Part shown: one piece after another, positions 17,578 through 26,086 of the stretch | How positions within the stretch are numbered: the stretch's first letter is position 1 | Layout: each line of letters begins with the position of its first letter | NCBI RefSeq assembly: GCF_017794965.1 | Contig: NZ_CP051240.1 | Span: forward strand, 558,001-622,000 | From: Alcanivorax sp. | GTDB taxonomy: Bacteria > Pseudomonadota > Gammaproteobacteria > Pseudomonadales > Alcanivoracaceae | Direction of reading: 5' to 3' | Length of the DNA: 64,000 nucleotides | Translations under genes and position numbers: made by a program | Notes under the pieces: generated by a model | The model's input: only the letters and a program-made list of their open reading frames with translations | Told to the model about the DNA's origin: nothing | Databases searched by the model: none

Positions 17578-17850
17578 CTAGTCCAGTAGAGCCAACAACG
17601 CATGCTGTTTGGCAGGGGAGAGGCGACGGAAGCGTTCCAGCAGGTGCGCTTCTTCATTGCCCTCCGGGACCGCCGGCGCGCCCTGCGGGAGAGCGTCGGG
17701 CCAGTTTCCCAGGCTGTGCTGGAGCCGGGCGATAATTTCTGCATTCATGCTGCGGTGGCTAACCTGGGCCGCTTTTGAAACTTCTGCACGCATTCCGCAA
17801 GGAAAACGCACCACGAACTTCTCGGCTCGCGTGGTGACGTTACTGGTCAT
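17578..17850 (-). CDS. Arc-family ribbon-helix-helix DNA-binding protein
   Basis: 90 aa from the ATG at 17850, preceded by AGAGGTAATT. Residues 8-45 match the Arc/MetJ ribbon-helix-helix: a beta strand KFVVRFPCGMRAEVSKAAQVSHRSMNAE leading into helices IIARLQHSL. The C-terminal half is Pro/Gly-rich, then a short helix LLERFRRLSPAKQHALLALL. Such proteins bind operators as dimers of dimers, as AmrZ/AlgZ does. The target is unknown. Dyads in the adjacent promoter region could be its own operator. Confidence 0.82.
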   Translation of the reverse strand: MTSNVTTRAEKFVVRFPCGMRAEVSKAAQVSHRSMNAEIIARLQHSLGNWPDALPQGAPAVPEGNEEAHLLERFRRLSPAKQHALLALLD

Positions 17851-18159
17851 AATTACCTCTGATGCACTTCCGGCTAACTGAACCCGGATGACGTTTGCGG
17901 CTCGCCGGGGTTCGACAACTTGCTGGAAGGTTAGTGAACAGGGAATAACAAACCTAACCTTACGCATTTTTCTGCGTTCAGGCGATACTGGCAGCTTGCT
18001 ATTAGTGCTAATTAGCGACCCTGTTAACACTGTCGGCGCTAACCAATTTGCTGATTGGCGCTCTCGCGGCGGCAAGTGTGATCCGCTACACATTAGGTGT
18101 GGGCCTGCGCCAGTGCTAGAATTTCGCACATTGATGACAACCTTTCGGCAAGCTGATCG
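17851..18159. promoter_or_regulatory. divergent RHH / LysR control region with dyads
   Basis: 309 nt without a gene. A perfect 8-bp dyad AAGGTTAG (17927-17934) / CTAACCTT (17954-17961) and CCAAT...ATTGG near 18040-18055 are visible. The AT-rich stretch 17996-18025 has repeated GCTAATTAGC-like half-sites. These are candidate operators for the RHH and LysR products. Confidence 0.5.
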
Positions 18160-19107
18160 ATGAATATTGCGTCCGCGGATCTCAACCTGCTCAAGTACCT
18201 TGACGTCCTGTTGCGTGAGCAGAATGTTACCCGTGCTGCCGAGCAGCTGGGGATTACCCAGCCCGCCATGAGTAATTCGTTGAAGCGGCTGCGGGAGCTG
18301 TTTGGTGATCCCCTGCTGATTCGCACCAGTGATGGCATGACGGCGACCGAGCGTGCCCAGGAACTGCGTCCCCTGGTGCGCCAGATTCTGGCCCAGAGCG
18401 AGCAGTTGTTTACTCCGGAGGACAGTTTCCGGCCTGAAGAAAGCCGCAGGGTTTTCCGGATCATGACCAGTGACTATGCGGAAGGCACCCTGGTGCCGCA
18501 CATCGTGCGCCGTCTGCGTGCAGAGGCGCCCCATGTGGTACTGGACTTCCTGACGCCCTCTGACGTGAGTTACCAGGACATGGAACAGGGCCGGGTGGAT
18601 ATGGCGGTGAACCGCTTTAATGAGATCCCGGGCTCGTTTCACCAGGTAAGTCTCTGGAAGGACTCCTTTTCATGTCTCCTCAACCGTGACAACCCGATTG
18701 CAAAGGATTTCGATCTGGACAGTTACCTGTCCGCGCAGCATATCTGGGTATCCAAGACCGGCTTCGGGGTGGGCTTTGGCATGAACCCGGAGAAACTGGG
18801 TGGGCTGGGCTGGATTGATCATGCTCTGGAACAGCTGGGCAAGAGCCGCAAGATCAGTATCTTCACCCGCCACTACCAGATGCCGGCGTTGCTGGCCATG
18901 AACAATGATCTGGTGGCGACCCTGCCATCCCGGGTGGCCCGCATGCAGGCACAGAACCCGCGATTGCTGATCAAGAAGCCGCCGTTTGATATCCCGGAAT
19001 TCGAGCTGCAGATGGCCTGGTCATCGCTGCTGCATCACAACGTGGCTCACCGTTGGCTGCGCCGGCTGATTCAGGAAGAAGCCGAGCGGATTCTGGACGA
19101 GGAATAA
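18160..19107 (+). CDS. LysR-family transcriptional regulator
   Basis: 315 aa. An N-terminal winged helix-turn-helix (NLLKYLDVLLREQNVTRAAEQLGITQPAMSNSLKRLRELFGDPLL) is followed by a substrate-binding domain. The HTH and the following PSDVSYQDMEQGRVDMAVN resemble the NodD/NahR branch, which binds aromatic or lipid-like effectors; the effector here is unknown. No catabolic gene is adjacent. It is divergent from the RHH gene. Its stop is followed 1 nt later by the longest heptad array in the window. Confidence 0.9.
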   Translation: MNIASADLNLLKYLDVLLREQNVTRAAEQLGITQPAMSNSLKRLRELFGDPLLIRTSDGMTATERAQELRPLVRQILAQSEQLFTPEDSFRPEESRRVFRIMTSDYAEGTLVPHIVRRLRAEAPHVVLDFLTPSDVSYQDMEQGRVDMAVNRFNEIPGSFHQVSLWKDSFSCLLNRDNPIAKDFDLDSYLSAQHIWVSKTGFGVGFGMNPEKLGGLGWIDHALEQLGKSRKISIFTRHYQMPALLAMNNDLVATLPSRVARMQAQNPRLLIKKPPFDIPEFELQMAWSSLLHHNVAHRWLRRLIQEEAERILDEE

Positions 19108-19108
19108 C

Positions 19109-19233
19109 AGCTACGAGCTATGAGCTACGAGCTACGAGCTACAAGCTACAAGCTACAAGCTACAAGCTACAAGCTACAAGCTACAAGCTACAAGCTACAA
19201 GCTACAAGCTACAAGCTACAAGCTACAAGCTAC
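19109..19233. repeat. heptad array, AGCTACG/AGCTACA x17.9
   Basis: Four AGCTACG-type units (one reads AGCTATG), then thirteen perfect AGCTACA units and a final AGCTAC: 125 bp starting 1 nt after the LysR stop codon. The change of unit type within one array resembles unequal slippage after a point substitution. It joins the conserved block directly. Confidence 0.97.
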
Positions 19234-19563
19234 GCTTGATTGGAATAAGAAAGGCCGAAAAGTTCCTGGGGTGGGCGGTTTCTTAGCTACCCGATTCGCC
19301 CAGGCAAGCTGGGCTCCTACAAAGGAACCGGCGTTTCTACGAAGCCACTGTAGGAGTCCAGCTTGTCTGGGCGATCCGAGTCCGAGCGAGGTAAGGATTC
19401 CAGAAACGCGTTTGGAAATACGGGAACCTGAGCTCGGTATGGCGAACCGTGCGCAGCCTGAATCTGACCGGATGGCCGGACGCACACAAGGTTATTTGAG
19501 CTACCAGACCCAAAGTTCTCCGATCTTCCTTTTCAACGTTAAACGTTGAACTTTCAACTCGCC
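19234..19563. repeat. conserved intergenic block, copy 4, and downstream spacer
   Basis: 19234-19404 is the fourth copy of the conserved block (GCTTGATTGG to GGATTCCAGA). The inner heptads are degraded. The segment ends with CAACGTT, AAACGTT, GAACTTT, CAACTCG heptads at about 19534-19561, close to the stop of the QueD-like gene at 19564. Confidence 0.8.
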
Positions 19564-20472
19564 CTAAATCACCGCCGCGCCACTCAACCAGCCTGAATGG
19601 GCCTTGCCGGGCATGTCCTCACCGGCTTCGGCGATGGCCCCTTTGCCAATACCTTCAAATGCCCGTACCCGGAAATGTTTACCGGGGGCCTCATTGGCCA
19701 GCTGTTCGGCAATGTGGGCCGCCAGTTGCTCCACGGTGGAATCGGTGTCGATCAGATAGCAGTGATCCTCCGGGATCACCAGCTCAAAACGCCCCTGCGG
19801 TGCATCATAGCGGAACCGGTGGTGGGGAATTTCATCGATGTAATAGGTGCCTTCCAGGTCTTCCTGGGTGCCGATGTAGATATCTTCCCAGCGGTCTGCC
19901 CAGAGTTTCTCCCAGTAACGGCTGCGTCGTCCGTTTTCAAAGATATGAATGTTGGAGCGATGGCCATGGGCAATACGCTGACAGTTGCCATCGTGCTTTT
20001 TCAGGCCGTGGGAATAGTGGTAGTACGGCGCGGTGCCGGTATCTTCCTCACGCAGGATCACCCTGACCTCGTGGACATTGTTCGGTACCACATCCTGCAC
20101 CAGCTCCATCAGGTAGAGGGTCAGGCTGGCCTTGGACACTTCCGGGCCCTGCATCAGCAGCAGGCTGTCGCTGGGTACCACCATGCGAATGGTGCCGCCG
20201 CGGTATTGCCATTCCAGACTGGTATCCCCGTCACGCTCGGCCACGTTGGCCTGGTCACAGTCCACCGGCACCAGCAGGCGGTGGTCGACGCTCTCGTCGA
20301 TGGCTTCCTTGATGCGCTTCTTGATGTGGCCGAAGTCAAACACCATGCCCTGATTGTCCAGATCCCCGCTTAGCTCGAGATCCACCAGCCAGGATTCACC
20401 GACCATACCGCGCTTGGAGTGCAAGTAGGAAAAATCGGCGACGGTCAAATTTTCAACGAAGAGTGTGGCCAT
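19564..20472 (-). CDS. 6-pyruvoyl-tetrahydropterin synthase/QueD-like protein, two-domain
   Basis: 302 aa from the ATG at 20472 (GGAAC upstream). It is about twice the length of standard QueD. The N-terminal half has MVFDFGHIKKRIKEAIDESVDHRLLV, the usual FDF...DH motif. The second half starts YYHYSHGLKKHDGNCQRIAHGHRSNIHIF, with the HGH zinc-binding pair, and contains YVIDTDS-like YLIDTDSTVEQLAAHI. Family members convert dihydroneopterin triphosphate toward queuosine or pterins. Whether both halves are catalytic cannot be told. It is a known long gammaproteobacterial subtype as far as I recall. Confidence 0.85.
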   Translation of the reverse strand: MATLFVENLTVADFSYLHSKRGMVGESWLVDLELSGDLDNQGMVFDFGHIKKRIKEAIDESVDHRLLVPVDCDQANVAERDGDTSLEWQYRGGTIRMVVPSDSLLLMQGPEVSKASLTLYLMELVQDVVPNNVHEVRVILREEDTGTAPYYHYSHGLKKHDGNCQRIAHGHRSNIHIFENGRRSRYWEKLWADRWEDIYIGTQEDLEGTYYIDEIPHHRFRYDAPQGRFELVIPEDHCYLIDTDSTVEQLAAHIAEQLANEAPGKHFRVRAFEGIGKGAIAEAGEDMPGKAHSGWLSGAAVI

Positions 20473-20666
20473 GCTGTTCCGGTTGATCAAAAGTGGGTTC
20501 AGAGAGCACTATAATGCCACCATTGTGACCCGTCGCTAAGGTGAACGTCACGGTATCGGTGCGAATTAGATGCAATTATGGTGTGAGCTGTGAACCGCGC
20601 CACACACTATAGACAGGAAAGTGCACATCTTGCGTCCATCTGCCGCCGGTGTTGGCGAATCGCTGA

Positions 20667-21020
<354 letters not shown>

Positions 21021-21050
21021 AGATAACGTCCCTCCGGGGCGTATCAGCGT

Positions 21051-21632
21051 ATGAACTATCTGGCCCACCTGACCCTGGCACAGCCTTCCGTTTCCTCCAA
21101 GGTGGGCAACATGCTGGGAGACTTCATGCGCGGCGTGGATGTGCAGGCGCTACCCGCGCCGGTGCGTCAGGGGCTGGATAACCATCGTCTGGTGGATCGT
21201 TTTACGGATCATCATGATTGGGTGCTGGCGCAACGGCGGGCATTTTCGCCGTCCCGGCGGCGCTTCGCCGGGGTGGCCCTGGATGTGCTGTTCGACCATT
21301 TCCTGTGGCAGCACTGGAGCACATTTCACGACCGTCCCCGCGATGACACTATCCATCTTCATTATGCCCAGCTGCAGGCCGGCAATGCCCTTATGCCAGA
21401 TGCCATGCGCACACGTATGCAGGCCATGGTGGAGCAGGATTGGCTCAATCGCTATGCCCGTCTTGAGCAAGTGGGGCAGGCGCTGGACATGATTGCCAGT
21501 CGCATCCGTTTTGCCAATGGTTTTGCGGGGATCGTGGAGGAAATCGCGCCCCGTTATGCGGAGCTGGAAGCGGGCTTTCTGGTGTTCTATCCCCAGTTGC
21601 AGGAAACCGTGCGGTCGGCGGGGCTGGAGTAA
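21051..21632 (+). CDS. acpH: acyl carrier protein phosphodiesterase (AcpH)
   Basis: 193 aa. MNYLAHLTLAQPSVSSKVGNMLGDFMRG and FTDHHDWVLAQRRAFSPSRRRFAGVALDVLFDHFL are the HD-like elements of ACP phosphodiesterases. The enzyme removes the phosphopantetheine arm from holo-ACP in the cytoplasm. It follows hinT by 31 nt. Heptad-like CAAGCCT, CAAGCCT, CAAGCTA, CAACGCG units start 1 nt after the stop codon. An EntD-type PPTase, the opposing activity, is at 57346-58038. Confidence 0.93.
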   Translation: MNYLAHLTLAQPSVSSKVGNMLGDFMRGVDVQALPAPVRQGLDNHRLVDRFTDHHDWVLAQRRAFSPSRRRFAGVALDVLFDHFLWQHWSTFHDRPRDDTIHLHYAQLQAGNALMPDAMRTRMQAMVEQDWLNRYARLEQVGQALDMIASRIRFANGFAGIVEEIAPRYAELEAGFLVFYPQLQETVRSAGLE

Positions 21633-21778
21633 CAAGCCTCAAGCCTCAAGCTACAACGCGGCACATGCGCCAGGGGTTACGTACTGGTCAGGGCCGCGCC
21701 CGGGCCTGGGCATGGCCCGGGTATTTCTGATCAATACTGCGCGTTGTCGCTTGCAGCTTGGGCCTGTCCCTACAAGGT
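21633..21778. repeat. convergent spacer with mirrored heptads
   Basis: CAAGCCTCAAGCCTCAAGCTACAACGCG at 21634-21661 and, inverted, GCGTTGTCGCTTGCAGCTTG at about 21741-21760 flank a GC-rich core with GGGCCGCGCCCGGGCC. The arrangement repeats the 6133-6886 element on a smaller scale. Confidence 0.7.
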
Positions 21779-22612
21779 CTACAGGGCCGGCAGGTCCAGC
21801 TCGGCCATGGTGTCGTAATACAGGGTGTCGGCCAGCGCAGTGTTGCGCGCCAGTGGTGAGCGCATCGCCGGTTTGAAATTGGCAAAGTATTGCCCGGTGA
21901 TACCAGCGTATTGCGCATCCAGTGCCAGGCTGACCGTCTGCCGGGCGGCTTTTTCCGGGGTGGTCAGGGTGGGGCGGATCAGTGCCATCAGGAACTTGGG
22001 GGCGTAACGGAAAATCGGGGTATCCACGCCCCCTGGGTGCAGGGCGTTGCTGGTGATGCCCAGTTCCGCCAGGCGCTCGGCCAACACATTGCTGAACAGG
22101 ATATTGCCAAGCTTGGACTGCCCGTAGGCATCCATGACCAGATAGGGCTTGCGGCCCCGCCAGGTCTTCTTGTTGATGCGTCCCAGCCAGTGCGCCACGG
22201 ACGCCAGGTGCAGAATGCGCCCTTGCTCGCTTTTTTGCAGCAGCGGCAGCATCAGGTGGGTGAACAGCACCGGGCCAAGATAGTTGACCGCGAACTGCAT
22301 CTCGTAGCCGTCCTTGCTGTATTCCTGCCGGGTGGGCACCACACCCGCGTTGTTGATCAGTACATCCAGGTGGTCGAGTTCCCTGTTGATGATGGCCGCA
22401 CTGTCACGCACCTTGTCCAGGTCGGAGAGATCCAGCGAAAACAGACGCACCTTGGCAGAAGGATGGGCATTCTTAATGCGGGCGACGGCGGCCTGGCCCT
22501 TTTCCAGATCCCGGCAGGCCAGGATCACCTCGGCTCCCCGGCCAGCCAGTTGTTCCGCTGTGCAAAAACCTATGCCGGAATTGGCGCCGGTAATCAGAAC
22601 CCGTTTGCCCAT
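21779..22612 (-). CDS. short-chain dehydrogenase, retinol-dehydrogenase-like
   Basis: 277 aa from the ATG at 22612, preceded by AGGAGGATC. TGANSGIG binds NAD(P), NNAG is present, and YGQSK holds the catalytic Tyr and Lys after HLASV. The closest type is the WW-domain oxidoreductase/retinol dehydrogenase branch that reduces or oxidises long hydrophobic substrates. The substrate is unknown. It stands alone, convergent with acpH and 68 nt from the lipoprotein hydrolase upstream. Confidence 0.88.
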   Translation of the reverse strand: MGKRVLITGANSGIGFCTAEQLAGRGAEVILACRDLEKGQAAVARIKNAHPSAKVRLFSLDLSDLDKVRDSAAIINRELDHLDVLINNAGVVPTRQEYSKDGYEMQFAVNYLGPVLFTHLMLPLLQKSEQGRILHLASVAHWLGRINKKTWRGRKPYLVMDAYGQSKLGNILFSNVLAERLAELGITSNALHPGGVDTPIFRYAPKFLMALIRPTLTTPEKAARQTVSLALDAQYAGITGQYFANFKPAMRSPLARNTALADTLYYDTMAELDLPAL

Positions 22613-22680
22613 GAAGTGATCCTCCTGAAAGCGGCCGCCGTGGCAGCCGGGTGGTACCTGAATAGGGAAGTCATAGCCTA

Positions 22681-23655
22681 TCAGTCTGAGCGGTGCTGTA
22701 ACTGGCTCGCTGGGCCAATTGTCAGGCGGTTGGTGGAAGGCCCGGTGATTTTCTGACCCGTTACCACCGGTTGGGGGTTGGCCTGTTCTTCCAGCCACTG
22801 GAGGATCAGCTGACTGGTGGCGGGCCATTGCTTGCCCTGCAGCAAGAGATGGGGGCCTTGCTCGATCTGATGGTAATGAACTTGCCCCTGCAGGTGGGTG
22901 CGAAGTGCCTGTATGCCAGCGGCCGGTACGCTCTGATCCTTTTCGCCGTACAGCAACAGCACGGGAATGTCCCATTGGGTCAGCGCCGGTACCTGGTCGC
23001 TGGCCGTGTCTGCCAGTTTGATCAGCCCCCAGTAGCTGTCCAGCCGCACTTCCCGCATGACTCTGTCATCGTAGGCCAGCCGCTGGGCACTGTGGGGGGA
23101 GAGCAAGGGGTTGTCAGGGTTGCGCTCCACACTGACCCGGTAGCCCGGCGCCAGTGTTGCCGCGCTGGCAATGGCCAGGTTCCAGCCGTAGCGCAAGCGA
23201 ATGCCTTCGCGCACCGCCGGGCCGGACAGGATGAGGCCCGCCACCCGGTCCGGTTGCTCCAGCGCAGCAAGAATGGCCACGGCGCCTCCCAGGCTTTCAC
23301 CCATCACAAACACCGGCTGATGATAAGCTGATGACAGTTGTTCAATGCGTCTGGCGGCTTCTTCCACCAGCCGTGTTTCGCCGGCCCAGCGCCCTTCAAA
23401 CTGGCGTGCGCCGAATCCGGCCTGGTCGTAACTTTCCAGGTAGATGCCCGCGTCGGCGAACCACGGGCCAAGCTGGTCATAGGCGGCGGAGAAATCGCCA
23501 AAACTGTGCAGGGCAAGGATCACGGCACGGGGAGGTTCTTCCGGTTGCCACTGGCGCAATGTGGGTTCGAGCGGATGTTCATGCGCGTTGAAGGACGGCG
23601 CGGCGCAAGCGCTGAGCAACAGAGATAGCATGATAAGAAACACAATTCGGAGCAT
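22681..23655 (-). CDS. alpha/beta-hydrolase lipoprotein
   Basis: 324 aa. A lipoprotein signal ends LLSACAA (lipobox Cys at about residue 17). The hydrolase fold shows ALHSFGDFSAAYDQLGPWFADAG, the nucleophile elbow VMGESLGG, the acid in LLYGEKDQSVP, and the His in QIEQGPHLLLQG. This looks like a monoacylglycerol-lipase type of hydrolase tethered to a membrane. The ATG (23653-23655, reverse) abuts the start of the divergent gene without any spacer, so each gene's promoter must overlap the other's coding start. Confidence 0.85.
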   Translation of the reverse strand: MLRIVFLIMLSLLLSACAAPSFNAHEHPLEPTLRQWQPEEPPRAVILALHSFGDFSAAYDQLGPWFADAGIYLESYDQAGFGARQFEGRWAGETRLVEEAARRIEQLSSAYHQPVFVMGESLGGAVAILAALEQPDRVAGLILSGPAVREGIRLRYGWNLAIASAATLAPGYRVSVERNPDNPLLSPHSAQRLAYDDRVMREVRLDSYWGLIKLADTASDQVPALTQWDIPVLLLYGEKDQSVPAAGIQALRTHLQGQVHYHQIEQGPHLLLQGKQWPATSQLILQWLEEQANPQPVVTGQKITGPSTNRLTIGPASQLQHRSD

Positions 23656-23658
23656 ATG

Positions 23659-24105
23659 ATGACTGTACCGATTCCGCTGCAACGCAAGGTGAATGCCCTG
23701 GGCCTGGCACTGGTGCTGGTGATCGTGACCTGGGCGGTGTCCGTGAGTGAGGCGGGTCCACCTCCGGTGACCATGACCGTGACCGCTACGGCCTACAATT
23801 CCCTGCATGGGCAGGGCCATGGCAAGGATCATGCGTTGGCGGCCTGGGGGGATCGTCTGGAGCCGGGTATGCAGGTCATCGCCGTGTCCCGTGACCTGAT
23901 TCCCCTGGGCCTTGGTCACAATGCGGAGCTACAGATTGAGGGCCTGCCCGGCACCTGGCAGGTGAAAGACAAGATGCATAGACGCTGGAAGAAAAAAATT
24001 GATATCTACATGGGAGAGGATCTCGAGGCGGCGCGGGAATGGGGCAAGCGCCAGGTGACGATTACCTTTGCGGCGCCGGAGGACGCGGGTGGCGCTGAAG
24101 ACTGA
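23659..24105 (+). CDS. 3D-domain (RlpA-like double-psi barrel) envelope protein
   Basis: 148 aa from the second ATG (23659), 6 nt after GGAG; the ATG at 23656 is possible. An N-terminal hydrophobic segment (LGLALVLVIVTWAVSVSEA) is a signal or anchor. The remainder is a 3D-domain: TVTATAYNS, DRLEPGMQVIAVSRDLIPLGLG, and DKMHRRWKKKIDIYMG with the conserved Asp. Such domains resemble the C-terminal part of lytic transglycosylase MltA and act in or near peptidoglycan. Activity cannot be assigned. Confidence 0.8.
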   Translation: MTVPIPLQRKVNALGLALVLVIVTWAVSVSEAGPPPVTMTVTATAYNSLHGQGHGKDHALAAWGDRLEPGMQVIAVSRDLIPLGLGHNAELQIEGLPGTWQVKDKMHRRWKKKIDIYMGEDLEAAREWGKRQVTITFAAPEDAGGAED

Positions 24106-24398
24106 ATCCACATCGTGCTATTCCCTGCTGTAGGAGCTTGCCTGCAAGCGATCCAAGCCTGGGCGAGGTAAAAAGATTCGAGTCGCGAGTACCGAGTTTC
24201 GAAAGGCAAAACCTGCTGCGAGGAACCTGGTTTGGGTTTTGATCTTCGAAACTCGAGACTCGCCTCTGAAATCCTTACCTCGCTTAGGCTCGGATCGCGA
24301 GCAGGCTCGCTCCTACAGCGGGGTATAGTGAGGGTTTTACCGACGCAAAAAGGCCCGCCCGGGTTACGGGCGGGCCTTTTTGCGTCAGGCGTCAGGCG
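24106..24398. repeat. REP and heptad spacer between convergent genes
   Basis: TGTAGGAGCTTGCCTGCAAGCG (24130-24151) begins a REP segment, mirrored by CGGATCGCGAGCAGGCTCGCTCCTACA near 24290-24317. Inner heptads CGAGTCGCGAGTACCGAGTTTCGA (24179-24202) face CGAAACTCGAGACTCG (24246-24261). Confidence 0.8.
24342..24386 (-). terminator. strong terminator of the SDR gene
   Basis: GACGCAAAAAGGCCCGCCC pairs with GGGCGGGCCTTTTTGCGTC around GGGTTAC. The arms are perfect. On the minus strand the stem is followed by AAAAAGGCCC...TTTTT, giving a U-rich tail. The outer arm merges with the heptads GCGTCAG that overlap the SDR stop codon. Confidence 0.9.
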
Positions 24399-25157
24399 TC
24401 ACTCCCTGCTCATGAATTTCATCAGCATGCGAGTGGTGAAGCCGGGCAGCAGCTTGTCGCCCAGTTTCATCAGTTTGAAAACCCCGCCTACCGGGTTGTG
24501 GACGCCGGTATCCTGGTTGGCGGTCTGCCACACGGCGTTGGCGATGTCGTCAGCGTCCAGATTTACGCCCATGCGATCAATCACCGGTGCGCGGAACTCG
24601 GCGTCGGTGACCATGGGGGTGCTCACAAAGGGGGGCATCACGTCAGCTACGCGAATGCCCTGCCGGCCCCATTCGATATCCAGCGATTCGGTCAGTGAGC
24701 GCACGGCAAACTTGCTGGCTGAGTAGGAAGAGAAGTGCGGGGTGCCATACATGGCGGAGGCCGAGCTCATGTTGATGACAACCGGCGTCTTGCTCTCCAG
24801 CAGATAGGGGTAGGCGGCCAGGGACATGTACATCAGCCCGGTCACATTGATATCCATGATCTGTTTGTGTCTGGCGGCGGGGATATCTTCAAAACGCCCC
24901 ATCTGCAGGATGCCTGCGCAGTTGAACAACACATCCAGGCCGCCTTCGGCGGCGAAGTCCCGGGCTGCGTGCTGGCAGGCCAGATCATCCGTGACATCCA
25001 GCTGCCGATACCAGCAGCCATCCAGTCGTGTCGCCAACTCACGCAATGCGCTTTCATTTACATCCGTGATGCCCACCGTCCAGCCGTTGTTGTGAAACAG
25101 TGTGGCGGTGGCCAGACCGATGCCGCTGGCGGCGCCGGTGATGAAGATACGCTTCAT
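24399..25157 (-). CDS. short-chain dehydrogenase (third gene of BVMO operon)
   Basis: 252 aa. TGAASGIG nucleotide-binding motif, NCAG, and YSASK catalytic pair after MSSASA. Its start overlaps the stop of the upstream hydrolase gene (25154-25157). In the order monooxygenase - hydrolase - SDR it could oxidise the alcohol released after ester hydrolysis, or make the ketone used by the monooxygenase (inference). On the coding strand the stop codon TGA is the first part of a TGACGCC heptad tract. Confidence 0.9.
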   Translation of the reverse strand: MKRIFITGAASGIGLATATLFHNNGWTVGITDVNESALRELATRLDGCWYRQLDVTDDLACQHAARDFAAEGGLDVLFNCAGILQMGRFEDIPAARHKQIMDINVTGLMYMSLAAYPYLLESKTPVVINMSSASAMYGTPHFSSYSASKFAVRSLTESLDIEWGRQGIRVADVMPPFVSTPMVTDAEFRAPVIDRMGVNLDADDIANAVWQTANQDTGVHNPVGGVFKLMKLGDKLLPGFTTRMLMKFMSRE

Positions 25158-26086
25158 GATTGAGCTTCCCTGCGGTGTTGATGGATAAAGCGGGCACAGG
25201 TCATCAGTGCGTGATCTGCATCGGCCAGCACCCCGGCATGTAGCTGAAAATCATGCCAGCGCTGTGGATGCACCTGCAAGCGGGACTCGGTGCCACTTTG
25301 GTTCAGTGCCTCGTTCAAGCGCAGACTGTCATTGAGCAGGATCTCGTCGCTGCCGACCTGGATCAGCACCGGGGGCAGGCCGCTCAGATCACCGTTGATG
25401 GGCGAGCAGGCCGGGCGTTCGGGGGCATTGCCGGCATAGTCCCGGGCCGCGTTGCGAAGCCATTTGGGGCTGAGCAGCGCATCCCGGTCGGTGTCGAACA
25501 GGTCGGTCAGGGTCAGGTCCACCCAGGGGGAAAACAGGATCACACTCGCGGGCAGGGGGATCTGTTTTTCCTTGAGCGCCAGCAGGGTAGCCAGCACCAG
25601 GCCGCCACCGGCGGAATCGCCCATCAAGGTCAGGCTCTTCGGCTCTACCCCTTGTTCAAGCAAGGTCTGATACACGCTTAGCGCATCCTCGATGGCGGCG
25701 GGGCAGGGATGCTCCGGTGCCAGCCGGTAATCGGGGACCACCACGCGCGTGTTGGCAAAACGGGCAAGATGAGAGGTTATTGCCTTGTGACTGTCCGGAC
25801 TGCCTGCCACATACCCCCCGCCATGCAGATAGATCACTGTCCCTTCGGCATGCAGGGTCTGGTAGTGACGGCAGGGGACGCCGCCCACCGGATCATCATG
25901 ATCTGCCACGTCACGGGCACGCAGGGTGGTGTGGGCAAGGATATCCAGCCAGCGGCGCTGGGCGGGCAGGCTCAACAGCAGCGTCGCGGGCTTGAACAGC
26001 AGTGCCAGGGACGTGCGCAGCAGTCGTGCCAGAATCTGTTGAAACAGTGATTGCGAACGGCTGACCCGATCAACGAACAAGCTCAT
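25154..26086 (-). CDS. alpha/beta hydrolase of the hormone-sensitive-lipase family
   Basis: 310 aa. HGGGY (oxyanion hole), VVPDYRLAPEHPCPAA, nucleophile motif GDSAGGG, acid in VLIQVGSDEILL, and His in RWHDFQLHAG. It hydrolyses carboxylic esters. It overlaps the stop of the monooxygenase gene by 17 nt and the start of the SDR gene by 4 nt, so the three are translated together. A likely role is to open the ester or lactone made by the Baeyer-Villiger enzyme. Confidence 0.92.
   Translation of the reverse strand: MSLFVDRVSRSQSLFQQILARLLRTSLALLFKPATLLLSLPAQRRWLDILAHTTLRARDVADHDDPVGGVPCRHYQTLHAEGTVIYLHGGGYVAGSPDSHKAITSHLARFANTRVVVPDYRLAPEHPCPAAIEDALSVYQTLLEQGVEPKSLTLMGDSAGGGLVLATLLALKEKQIPLPASVILFSPWVDLTLTDLFDTDRDALLSPKWLRNAARDYAGNAPERPACSPINGDLSGLPPVLIQVGSDEILLNDSLRLNEALNQSGTESRLQVHPQRWHDFQLHAGVLADADHALMTCARFIHQHRREAQS

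Noticed and set aside
12520..19233. Heptad arrays as CRISPR or as coding repeats (read-through frames give repeating SYELRAT-like or YKLQATS-like peptides)
   Set aside because: Units are 7 bp without spacers, and the frames lie between stop codons of known genes and have no start signal.
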